A stretch of 64,000 nucleotides of DNA from Pseudomonas cerasi. Lineage in GTDB: Bacteria; Pseudomonadota; Gammaproteobacteria; Pseudomonadales; Pseudomonadaceae. Position 1 is the first letter of the stretch; each line of letters begins with the position of its first letter. Positions 35,328 to 43,645 of this stretch are shown here, in pieces. The position numbers were made by a program, and so were the translations under genes. The stretch is from contig NZ_LT222319.1 in the NCBI RefSeq assembly GCF_900074915.1, positions 4,621,001-4,685,000 on the forward strand, read 5' to 3'. The notes under the pieces were generated by a model. It was not told the origin of the DNA. It was given only the letters and a program-made list of their open reading frames with translations, and searched no databases.

Positions 35328-38312
35328 ATGTCCAGAGGATTGAAACGCACACTTGGCTCCCTGCTGGCTGTGATCGCGCTCTACAGTTTGCTGGGTTTTT
35401 TCATTCTTCCCGGCGTCGCTCTGCGGATCGCGAACCAGCAACTGGCCAATTACGCCACAGTGCCGGCAAAGCTCGAACGCCTGGAATTCAACCCCTTCAC
35501 GCTGGAGCTGACGCTCTGGGGCCTGAACATCGGCACGCCAGGCAAGGAGCAGGTGGCGTTTGAAAAGCTTTATGCCAATCTGCAAATCAACAGCCTGTGG
35601 ACGCGGGCCCTGCATCTGCAACGCGTCGAGCTGATCAAACCACGCACCGAGCTGCTGTTCGACAAACAGGGCAAGCTCAATCTGGCACAGCTGTTCAAGC
35701 TGCCCGCCAGCGAACCGACACAGGACGAACCCGCCACCAAGCCATTCCCGCTGCGTATCGACGAAATCAAACTGGCGGGAGGCTACGTTCACTTCCAGGA
35801 TCTGCGCCCCAGCCAGCCCATCGAGTTTCTCTACGACGCGCTGGATTTCGAGCTCAAGAACCTCAGCACACTGCCTGAAGACAATGCCGACATGACCCTG
35901 GTCGCGGCGGGTCCGGACGGTGGGCAGATCGACTGGGTCGGCCGCATCAGCCTGATCCCGATCACCTCCGAGGGCACGCTGAAGGTCACCGACAGCAAGA
36001 TGAAACTGTGGTGGCCTTACGTACGTGATGCCTTGCCGCTGGCGCTTGAGGACGGCGTGCTGAATTTCAGCACGGCCTACACACTGAACCTGTCCAAGAA
36101 GACCGAACTCAAGTTGACCAACGTCTCGGCCAGTGTCGCGCCTTTCGCGCTCAACGCTCCCGACGGTCGCCCGTTGGTACGCCTGCAACGCCTGGACGTC
36201 AGCGAAACATCGGTCGACCTCGCAAAGCAGCTGGTTACCGTAGGCAAGGTCCGCAGCCATAAGCTGGAAACCTGGGCCGCACGTGAAACCGACGGGCAAC
36301 TGGACTGGCAAAAACTGTTTGCCAGCCAACCTGGCAAGCCCGCAGCAACGCACACGCCAGCGGTGGACGAAAAAGCCGCCGAGCAGGCGCCTGCCACCGA
36401 GGCCTCAGCCAAAGCCAGCGATCAACCCGTGGCGCAGAGCAAACCCTGGCAAGTCCTGTTGCGGGATGTGCAGTTGCGCAACTACATGGTCCATCTGGCA
36501 GATCGCGTACCTCAAGAGCCGGTCGCGCTGGACGTTGGCCCACTGAATCTGGACATCCAGAACTTCGACAGCCTGAACAAGGCGCCCTTCACGCTCAAGC
36601 TGGATACCGGGCTGGGCAAACAGGGCAATCTCACTGCCGCCGGTGACGTGAACCTCAACCCGGTCAGCGCACGACTCAACGTAACCACCCGCGACATCGA
36701 CCTGCGCCTCGCTCAGGCCTACATCAGCCCGTTCATTCGTCTGGAGCTGCGCAGTGGCATGCTCGGCAGCGATCTGGCGGTCGACCTGAAAAGCACCGAG
36801 CCACTGGCGTTCAGCGTCACCGGTAAAGCACAGGTCAATCAGTTGCACACGCTGGATACGCTCAAGCAGCGCGACTTCCTGAAGTGGCAGCAATTGGCGC
36901 TCGAGGGGCTGGACTACCAGCACGGCAAGGGCCTGTCGATTGCCAAAGTGAACATGGATCAGCCCTACGCGCGCTTCATGATCAATGAGGACCGGACCAC
37001 CAACATCGATGATCTATTGATCCCGCAGCCAGCCGATGCGGCTGCCGGCAAAACCGCCAGCCAGCCAAAGGCAGCCAGAACGCAAGCGGCAGGCAAGAAG
37101 GAAAACCCGCTGGCGATCTACGTGGGTGAAGTGAATATCAACGATGGCTCGGCAAACTTTGCCGACATGACCCTGACCCCCAACTTCGCCACCGCGGTGC
37201 AGCAGCTCAACGGTCGTATAGGCACCATCGACAATCGCAAGCCTACACCGGCCCCCGTGAATATCGAGGGCAAGGTCGATCGCTATGCGCCGGTCACCAT
37301 CAAGGGCAGCCTCAACCCGTTCGACCCGATGGCCAGTCTGGATATCACCACCAGCTTCAAGCGCGTCGAGCTGACCAACCTCACCCCCTACTCCGGCAAG
37401 TTCGCAGGTTTCCGGATCCGCAAGGGCCGGCTCAATCTCGACCTGCACTACCTGATTACCAAGGGCCAGCTCAAGGCCCAGAACAAGGTGCTGGTGGAGC
37501 AGCTACAGCTGGGTGAACGGGTCGACAGCCCGGATGCGCTGGACCTGCCTATTCGTCTGGCGGTCGCGCTGCTCAAGGATACCCAAGGGCGCATTTCCCT
37601 GGAGCTGCCCATCGAAGGCGACTTGAACAACCCGCAGTTCAGCGTCATGCCGATTGTCTGGCAGACCCTGCGTAACCTGGTGCTGCGTGCAGCACAGGCC
37701 CCGTTCAAGATGCTCGGCGGGCTGGTTGCCGGTGGAAGCTCCGAGGACCTCGGCAGCGTAAGTTTCGCGCCAGGCTCCAGTGACTTGTCGGCAGAGGCGC
37801 AAAATGCCCTGGACAAGCTCTCGGTGGCGCTCAAGGAACGTCCGGACCTGAAGCTGGAGATCGAAGGCACCAGCGCCGCCAGCAGTGACGGTCCCTTGAT
37901 CGCTCAGCAAAGACTGGAACGCGAATACCAGTACACGTACTACAAGATCCTCCAGCGGCGCGGCGACAAGGTTCCAGCCAGGGCCGGTTTGATAGAGGTC
38001 CCGGAAGAGGAAAAGGCGCCTATGCTCGAAGGTATCTACAGGACACGCCTGAAACAGCAACCGCCCGCTGAGTGGGCCAGTCTGGGCAAGGAGCAGCGTG
38101 CTGCCCAGATGCGTGCCGCCGTACTCAAGTTCTGGAGCAGCAATGAGGTGCTGCTGCGCGAACTGGGCCAGAGCAGAGCCAGCAGCATTAAGGATTACCT
38201 GGTGGACAAGGGCAAGCTAGAAGACGCTCGCGTGTACTTCGTCGACGCGCAACTGGGTCAGGCCCAACCGGATGGTAAAGTCATCAGCCCCCTCCACCTC
38301 GACAGCGAATGA
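35328..38312 (+). CDS. DUF748 envelope protein with OmpA-like C-terminus
   Basis: A 994-residue protein with one N-terminal membrane helix (about 7-27) followed by a long AsmA/TamB-like beta-rich region of the DUF748 family. An alanine-rich linker lies around 345-375. The C-terminal quarter starts with SFAPGSSDLSAEAQNALDKL, resembling the start of an OmpA-type peptidoglycan-binding domain. Its place in the envelope is likely the inner membrane facing the periplasm. The ATG at 35328 is preferred over one at 35283 because the family starts with the basic residues before the helix. Function not established. Confidence 0.82.
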   Translation: MSRGLKRTLGSLLAVIALYSLLGFFILPGVALRIANQQLANYATVPAKLERLEFNPFTLELTLWGLNIGTPGKEQVAFEKLYANLQINSLWTRALHLQRVELIKPRTELLFDKQGKLNLAQLFKLPASEPTQDEPATKPFPLRIDEIKLAGGYVHFQDLRPSQPIEFLYDALDFELKNLSTLPEDNADMTLVAAGPDGGQIDWVGRISLIPITSEGTLKVTDSKMKLWWPYVRDALPLALEDGVLNFSTAYTLNLSKKTELKLTNVSASVAPFALNAPDGRPLVRLQRLDVSETSVDLAKQLVTVGKVRSHKLETWAARETDGQLDWQKLFASQPGKPAATHTPAVDEKAAEQAPATEASAKASDQPVAQSKPWQVLLRDVQLRNYMVHLADRVPQEPVALDVGPLNLDIQNFDSLNKAPFTLKLDTGLGKQGNLTAAGDVNLNPVSARLNVTTRDIDLRLAQAYISPFIRLELRSGMLGSDLAVDLKSTEPLAFSVTGKAQVNQLHTLDTLKQRDFLKWQQLALEGLDYQHGKGLSIAKVNMDQPYARFMINEDRTTNIDDLLIPQPADAAAGKTASQPKAARTQAAGKKENPLAIYVGEVNINDGSANFADMTLTPNFATAVQQLNGRIGTIDNRKPTPAPVNIEGKVDRYAPVTIKGSLNPFDPMASLDITTSFKRVELTNLTPYSGKFAGFRIRKGRLNLDLHYLITKGQLKAQNKVLVEQLQLGERVDSPDALDLPIRLAVALLKDTQGRISLELPIEGDLNNPQFSVMPIVWQTLRNLVLRAAQAPFKMLGGLVAGGSSEDLGSVSFAPGSSDLSAEAQNALDKLSVALKERPDLKLEIEGTSAASSDGPLIAQQRLEREYQYTYYKILQRRGDKVPARAGLIEVPEEEKAPMLEGIYRTRLKQQPPAEWASLGKEQRAAQMRAAVLKFWSSNEVLLRELGQSRASSIKDYLVDKGKLEDARVYFVDAQLGQAQPDGKVISPLHLDSE

Positions 38313-38647
38313 AGCCATTGGCACACACCCGAATCAAACGGCTGATCAACCTGACCCTCGCCGCCATGGCCGGGTCAGTTGTCGCATCAGCGTATGCCAC
38401 CTCGACCCTGCGTTGCGGCAGCCAGCTGGTCAGCACCGGCGACCGGACGTTCGAGGTCCAGCAGAAATGCGGCGAACCGGTCAGCCAGGAAGTACTCGGC
38501 ACTCGGGAAACCTTTAGTAGTAATTATCGAAGGTCAGAAGCCGTGAAGATCGAGGAATGGATCTACGGTCCTGATAACGGCATGTATCAGTACCTGCGCT
38601 TTGAAGGCGGTCGCCTGGTAGGCATCGAGAGCAAACGCCGCAACTGA
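38309..38647 (+). CDS. DUF2845 secreted protein
   Basis: A 112-residue protein with a signal peptide (cleavage after SAYA near residue 30). The mature part carries two cysteines in TLRCGSQLVSTGD and QQKCGEP that may form a disulfide, and ends in a YLRFEGGRLVGIES strand pair typical of DUF2845. The start overlaps the DUF748 stop (ATGA), so the two are translated together. Function unknown. Confidence 0.8.
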   Translation: MKPLAHTRIKRLINLTLAAMAGSVVASAYATSTLRCGSQLVSTGDRTFEVQQKCGEPVSQEVLGTRETFSSNYRRSEAVKIEEWIYGPDNGMYQYLRFEGGRLVGIESKRRN

Positions 38648-38692
38648 TCCCCCGGCTCCCCTTCCCTTAATGTGTTTCGTAGCGCCCATAGA

Positions 38693-38722
38693 AAAGGCCC
38701 CGACTCTTCAGTCGGGGCCTTT
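38693..38722. terminator. bidirectional rho-independent terminator
   Basis: AAAGGCCCCGAC (38693-38704) pairs exactly with GTCGGGGCCTTT (38711-38722) over a six-base loop. A T-run follows on the plus strand and A residues precede it, so it can end both the DUF748-DUF2845 transcript and the convergent BON-protein transcript. Confidence 0.85.
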
Positions 38723-38797
38723 AATGGCTACATCCTTGTAGCCTCGCATGAACCTTCCATCAATCAATGACTGCGGGTGTTCATGAGCAGTATTCGA

Positions 38798-39151
38798 TTA
38801 CTCGGCTTTCAGGCCAGCAGCCGATACGTCTTTAACACCTTTGATTTTCTTGGTGATAGCGACGGCAGTGTTTTTCTGAGCTTCGGTAACTTTTACCATG
38901 GAGGACAGGGAAACCACGCCTTTGTTGGTCTCAACCTTGATGTCCGAACCTGGGATGCCTTTTTCAGTCAGCAGATCAGCTTTGACTTTGGTGGTGATCC
39001 AGGTGTCAGAAGTGTCTTCTTTGACTTCTTGAGTAGTGGTGTTAGCTGCCAGAACCATTGGCGCTTGAGCCGAGGTCTGTGCGAAAGCAGCGTTGGCCAT
39101 GGTCAGAGTCAGGGCAGTAGCGGTAGCAGCGGCAATAGCGAACTTCTTCAT
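38798..39151 (-). CDS. periplasmic BON-domain protein (OsmY-like)
   Basis: A 117-residue protein with a signal peptide ending AAFA at residue 24 and one BON domain at about 48-115 (TWITTKVKADLLTEKGIPGS, then VVSLSSMVKVTEAQ). OsmY has two BON domains; this protein has one. BON domains bind phospholipid membranes, and such proteins are commonly stress-induced. It is a single-gene transcript flanked by terminators. Confidence 0.9.
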   Translation of the reverse strand: MKKFAIAAATATALTLTMANAAFAQTSAQAPMVLAANTTTQEVKEDTSDTWITTKVKADLLTEKGIPGSDIKVETNKGVVSLSSMVKVTEAQKNTAVAITKKIKGVKDVSAAGLKAE

Positions 39152-39392
39152 ACGATAACTCCTGTTTTTCTCAAAATCTGCACCAGCATGTGGTGGCAGG
39201 GTTAACAGGTATATCGCAAGCGGTGTGCCAAAAACGAGACAGTTAAAATAGCCTTTAAAATCAATTGCTTATGTTTTTCTTTGTTTTGCTGAGTCGTGCA
39301 GATTGCCCGTTCGTCCAAACCCGGGCTTGCAAGATGCATGTTTGTACCGAGCAGTTTGCATGCTCCATGTGTAAGCCTCTAATTGCGCTCAT

Positions 39393-39420
39393 AAAAAAAG
39401 GACTCCGAAGAGTCCTTTTT
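39393..39420 (-). terminator. rho-independent terminator after pnp
   Basis: On the minus strand AAAAGGACT (39419-39411) pairs with AGTCCTTTT (39404-39396) around a six-base loop, followed by further T. It lies 20 nt after the pnp stop. Confidence 0.8.
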
Positions 39421-39439
39421 CACCTGCTGCTCAGATCAA

Positions 39440-41545
39440 TCAGACGCCCGACGCTTTCGCTGCGGCTACGTCCTTGATCGACAGCTTGATACGGCCGCGG
39501 TTATCCACGTCCAGTACCAGTACTTCGACTTCCTGACCTTCCTTGAGGATATCGGTCACTTTCTCTACGCGAGCATCGCTCAGCATCGAGATGTGAACCA
39601 GACCATCCTTGCCCGGCAGGATGTTGACGAATGCGCCGAAATCGACGATGCGCTCAACCTTACCGACGTAGATCTTGCCGATTTCCGCTTCTGCGGTGAT
39701 ACCCAGAACGCGCTGACGTGCTGCCTCAGCCGCTTCCTTGGACTCGCCGAAGATCTTGATCGAGCCGTCGTCTTCGATGTCGATCGAAGCCTTGGTCTCT
39801 TCGCAGATGGCACGGATGGTTGCGCCACCCTTGCCGATCACGTCACGGATCTTGTCGGTGTCGATCTTCATCGCGATCATGGTCGGAGCGTTGGCCGACA
39901 GTTCGTTACGCGACTGACCAATGATCTGGTTCATCTGACCGAGGATGTTCAGGCGAGCTTCCAGGGCCTGGCCCAGGGCGATCTCCATGATTTCTTCGGT
40001 GATGCCTTTGATCTTGATGTCCATCTGCAGCGCGGTAACACCTTTGGAGGTACCGGCTACCTTGAAGTCCATGTCGCCCAGGTGGTCTTCGTCACCCAGG
40101 ATGTCGGTCAGAATGGCGAACTTCTCGCCTTCCTTGACCAGGCCCATGGCGATACCGGCAACCGGCGCCTTCATCGGCACACCAGCGTCCATCAGAGCCA
40201 GGGAAGCACCACAGACCGAAGCCATGGAGCTGGAGCCGTTGGACTCGGTGATTTCCGACACAACACGGATGGTGTACGGGAACACGTCTGCGCCTGGCAG
40301 CATGGCCTGGACACTGCGACGGGCCAGACGGCCGTGACCGATTTCACGACGACCTGCGCCGCCCATGCGACCACACTCGCCCACCGAGAACGGAGGGAAG
40401 TTGTAGTGCAGCATGAAGGGGTCTTTTTTCTCGCCTTCGAGCGTATCGAGCAGCTGTGCGTCACGTGCAGTACCCAGCGTGGCAACAACCAGCGCCTGAG
40501 TTTCGCCACGGGTGAACAGTGCCGAACCGTGTGTCTTTGGCAGAACACCGACTTCGATGTTCAGAGGACGTACGGTGCGCGTGTCACGGCCATCGATACG
40601 CGGCTTGCCGTTAACGATGTTTTCGCGAACGGTGCGGTATTCGATTTCACCGAAAGCGGCTTTGACTTCGCTGGCAGACGGGCTGCCTTCTTCCACAGCC
40701 AGTTTGGCAACGATCTGATCTTTCAGCTCGCCCAGACGCGCATAACGGTCGGCTTTGACGGTGATGGTGTAAGCCTGGGAGATCGCTTCGCCGAACTCGG
40801 AGCGGATAGCGCTCAGCAGTTCAGTCGCTTCAGGCTTAGGCTGCCAGGCCCAGGTAGGCTTGGCGGCTTCGGCAGCCAGCTCCTTGACGGCGTTGATCAC
40901 GACCTGGAACTCGTCATGCGCGAACAGCACAGCGCCCAGCATCTGGTCTTCGGTCAGCTCTTTGGCTTCCGATTCAACCATCAGGACGGCTTCGGAAGTA
41001 CCGGCAACGACCATGTCCAGGCTCGAAGCCTGCAGCTGCTCGTAAGTCGGGTTCAACAGGTAGCCGGTGCTTTCGTGGAAAGCAACGCGGGCAGCACCAA
41101 CCGGACCGTCAAACGGGATACCGGAGATGGCCAGGGCAGCCGAAGTACCGATCATCGCAGCGATGTCCGGATCGGTTTTCTTGCTGGTGGAGACGACGGT
41201 GCAGACAACCTGCACTTCGTTCATGAAGCCTTCTGGAAACAACGGGCGGATCGGGCGGTCGATCAGGCGCGAAGTCAGGGTTTCTTTCTCGGAAGGACGG
41301 CCTTCACGCTTGAAGAAACCGCCAGGGATCTTGCCGGCAGCGTAGGTTTTTTCCTGATAGTGCACGGACAGAGGGAAGAAGCCTTTGCCAGCGTCAGCCT
41401 GTTTGGCGCCGACCACAGTCACGAGTACGCTGACGTCGTCGTCAACGGTGACCAATACTGCACCAGAGGCTTGACGGGCGATACGGCCTGTCTCGAGGGT
41501 TACGGTCGATTGACCGAACTGAAACTTTTTGATTACCGGGTTCAC
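39440..41545 (-). CDS. pnp: polyribonucleotide nucleotidyltransferase (PNPase)
   Basis: A 701-residue exoribonuclease with two RNase PH domains, the second carrying GERREIGHGRL-like sequence (GRREIGHGRLARRSV) and the active-site DILGDEDHLGDMDFKVAG. A KH domain (near 555-615) and S1 domain (near 620-690) follow. It degrades RNA phosphorolytically, usually with RNase E. The start codon is GTG at 41545 after TAGGAAACC. It lies downstream of rpsO, as is nearly universal. Confidence 0.97.
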   Translation of the reverse strand: MNPVIKKFQFGQSTVTLETGRIARQASGAVLVTVDDDVSVLVTVVGAKQADAGKGFFPLSVHYQEKTYAAGKIPGGFFKREGRPSEKETLTSRLIDRPIRPLFPEGFMNEVQVVCTVVSTSKKTDPDIAAMIGTSAALAISGIPFDGPVGAARVAFHESTGYLLNPTYEQLQASSLDMVVAGTSEAVLMVESEAKELTEDQMLGAVLFAHDEFQVVINAVKELAAEAAKPTWAWQPKPEATELLSAIRSEFGEAISQAYTITVKADRYARLGELKDQIVAKLAVEEGSPSASEVKAAFGEIEYRTVRENIVNGKPRIDGRDTRTVRPLNIEVGVLPKTHGSALFTRGETQALVVATLGTARDAQLLDTLEGEKKDPFMLHYNFPPFSVGECGRMGGAGRREIGHGRLARRSVQAMLPGADVFPYTIRVVSEITESNGSSSMASVCGASLALMDAGVPMKAPVAGIAMGLVKEGEKFAILTDILGDEDHLGDMDFKVAGTSKGVTALQMDIKIKGITEEIMEIALGQALEARLNILGQMNQIIGQSRNELSANAPTMIAMKIDTDKIRDVIGKGGATIRAICEETKASIDIEDDGSIKIFGESKEAAEAARQRVLGITAEAEIGKIYVGKVERIVDFGAFVNILPGKDGLVHISMLSDARVEKVTDILKEGQEVEVLVLDVDNRGRIKLSIKDVAAAKASGV

Positions 41546-41719
41546 GGTTTCCTACCTTTCTTTGTGGCTCTTGGGGAACTGGTTTCTTGCGAATTCTTGG
41601 GCAGCGTGGGGAATCGGCCCCTTCCACAGCCCAGATAAAACTTGAGGCTGGGAGTCTGCCAGAACCACGGGCAAACCCGACGGATCGTGACAGACAACCA
41701 ACCTCTAGCAACGTCGTTA

Positions 41720-41989
41720 TTAGCGACGCAGACCCAGACGACCGATCAGGGCGCTGTAACGGCTAACGTCCTTACCTTTCAGGTAATCCAGCAGCTTGCG
41801 ACGCTGGTTTACCATACGGATCAGACCACGACGCGAGTGGTGGTCCTTACCGTTGGCCTTGAAGTGGCCTTGCAGTTTGTTGATGTTGGCGGTCAGCAGT
41901 GCAACTTGCACTTCTGGCGAACCAGTGTCACCAACAGCTTGCTGGTAGTCGGTTACGATCTGAGCTTTTTCTTCAACGCTGAGTGCCAT
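41720..41989 (-). CDS. rpsO: 30S ribosomal protein S15
   Basis: An 89-residue S15 starting MALSVEEKAQIVTDYQ and including the rRNA-binding segment HHSRRGLIRMVNQRRKLLDYL. It binds the central domain of 16S rRNA early in assembly. The ATG at 41989 is preferred over an upstream in-frame start because it matches the universal start. It lies 159 nt after truB and 174 nt before pnp. Confidence 0.97.
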   Translation of the reverse strand: MALSVEEKAQIVTDYQQAVGDTGSPEVQVALLTANINKLQGHFKANGKDHHSRRGLIRMVNQRRKLLDYLKGKDVSRYSALIGRLGLRR

Positions 41990-42148
41990 GTGGGCAATCC
42001 TTTTGTGCAAGGAAGCGCTTCCGGAGAAACGTTTCCAACAGACCGAGGACAGATCCTCGTATTAAAAAATGAGGTATGACCGTGCCTGTTGACAGCCATC
42101 CTCGTTCCACCCCACTCGCCGGCAAGCCGACGCCTGGACTGGTTTCGG

Positions 42149-43066
42149 TCACTCTGACCGAATCAAGCGACGCGGCGCAATGCGCCCGTCTTCGGCGACT
42201 TCACCGATACCGATGAAGCGACCTTCGTGATCCTGCACGCGAACCATACCGAATTTCGGTGCGTCCGGCGCGCGTACTGGCTGACCATGCAACCAGTAAA
42301 ACGAACTGTGTTCCGAAAACTTCAACAGCGGCCAGTCCAGCAGACCGCTGTCCGATGGCATCAGGAAACGGTCGACCGCTTCATTACCGCCATCGGCATG
42401 CACCTGCTCAAGCTCTTCCAGCGTCACTGTCTGAGCCAGCGTGAAAGGCCCGGCCTGGGTACGACGCAATTCTGCGACATAAGCACCACAACCGAGCTTC
42501 TCACCGATATCCTCGACCAGCGTGCGGATATAGGTGCCTTTGCTGCAATCGACGGACAGACGTGCTGTGTCGCCTTCGCATTCAAGTAATTCCAGGCGCG
42601 TAATAGTAACAGAACGGGGCTCGCGCTCCACTACTTCCCCTGCACGCGCCAGCTTGTAAAGTGGCTGGCCATCACGCTTGAGGGCCGAGTACATGGGAGG
42701 TATCTGGCTGATTTGTCCGCGAAAATGCGGCAGAGCCGCTTCGATATCGTCGCGACCAACGGTCACCGGACGCGTGAGCAAAACCTCGCCTTCAGAATCG
42801 GCAGTGGTCGTGGTCTTGCCCAGTTGCGCCAGGGTCTCGTAGGACTTGTCCGAATCGAGCAGGTACTGAGAGAACTTGGTCGCTTCACCAAAACACAACG
42901 GCAGAACACCCGTTGCCAGAGGATCAAGGCTGCCGGTATGCCCGGCTTTCTCGGCATTGAGCAGCCAGCGAACCTTTTGCAGAGCGGCGTTGGACGTGAA
43001 ACCCAGTGGCTTGTCGAGCAGGATGATCCCGCTGACATTGCGGCGTATACGCTTGACCTGAGCCAC
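42149..43066 (-). CDS. truB: tRNA pseudouridine-55 synthase
   Basis: A 305-residue TruB with the catalytic aspartate D48 in GHTGSLDPLATGVLPLC, the thumb loop and the C-terminal PUA domain (LKFSEHSSFYWLHGQPVRAP). It makes pseudouridine 55 in the T loop of tRNAs. It starts three bases after the rbfA stop. Confidence 0.96.
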   Translation of the reverse strand: MAQVKRIRRNVSGIILLDKPLGFTSNAALQKVRWLLNAEKAGHTGSLDPLATGVLPLCFGEATKFSQYLLDSDKSYETLAQLGKTTTTADSEGEVLLTRPVTVGRDDIEAALPHFRGQISQIPPMYSALKRDGQPLYKLARAGEVVEREPRSVTITRLELLECEGDTARLSVDCSKGTYIRTLVEDIGEKLGCGAYVAELRRTQAGPFTLAQTVTLEELEQVHADGGNEAVDRFLMPSDSGLLDWPLLKFSEHSSFYWLHGQPVRAPDAPKFGMVRVQDHEGRFIGIGEVAEDGRIAPRRLIRSE

Positions 43067-43069
43067 TCT

Positions 43070-43486
43070 TTATTCCTCGGTACTTTCAGGCTTTGCATCC
43101 GTCGATGCGGGGCCTTCCTGATGCTGACCGTCTTCTGCAACGGCACGCTCGATCAGTGCCGAGAGATGCGCGCCACGCACGACGCTTTCGTCATAGTGGA
43201 AGTGCAGTTGAGGTACGCTGCGCAGCTTCATTTCGCGGGCCAACTGCATGCGCAGGAAGCCTGCGGCAGCGTTGAGCACCTTGATGGTCTGCGCAATTTC
43301 TTCCGCGCTGTCCTGGCCCATGACGGTCATGAAAATCTTCGCATGACCCACGTCACGGCTGACGTCTACGGCGGTGATGGTGACCAGACCCACACGCGGG
43401 TCCTTGATTTCGCGACGGATCAGCTGCGCCAGTTCGCGCTGCATCTGATCGCCGATACGTTGGGTACGGCTGTATTCTTTTGCCAT
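43070..43486 (-). CDS. rbfA: ribosome-binding factor A
   Basis: A 138-residue RbfA with the KH-like fold (SRTQRIGDQMQRELAQLIRR; VPQLHFHYDESV) and a disordered acidic C-terminal tail rich in Glu/Ser. It helps 16S 5'-end maturation and cold adaptation. It lies between infB and truB in the nusA-infB operon. Confidence 0.96.
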   Translation of the reverse strand: MAKEYSRTQRIGDQMQRELAQLIRREIKDPRVGLVTITAVDVSRDVGHAKIFMTVMGQDSAEEIAQTIKVLNAAAGFLRMQLAREMKLRSVPQLHFHYDESVVRGAHLSALIERAVAEDGQHQEGPASTDAKPESTEE

Positions 43487-43539
43487 GCTTGTTACCTGTT
43501 ACTGATCCGGGACCAAACCCTGACAGTCTGAAAGCGGCA

Positions 43540-43573
43540 AACGCCCGGCCTGACAATTGCCAGACCGGGCGTT
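43540..43573 (-). terminator. hairpin between infB and rbfA
   Basis: AACGCCCGG (43540-43548) and CCGGGCGTT (43565-43573) are exact reverse complements around a 16-base spacer. Only a short TTTG follows on the minus strand, so it probably attenuates or marks mRNA processing instead of stopping all transcription. Confidence 0.5.
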
Positions 43574-43645
43574 GCGTTTAGAGCCCATGGGGAAAGCAGG
43601 GCATTTGCATGCGAGGCTCCCACCATGACTCCTGAAGCTCGCGAT

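Noticed and set aside
39593..41638. 681-codon plus-strand frame opposite pnp
   Set aside because: Antisense shadow of pnp with no family features.
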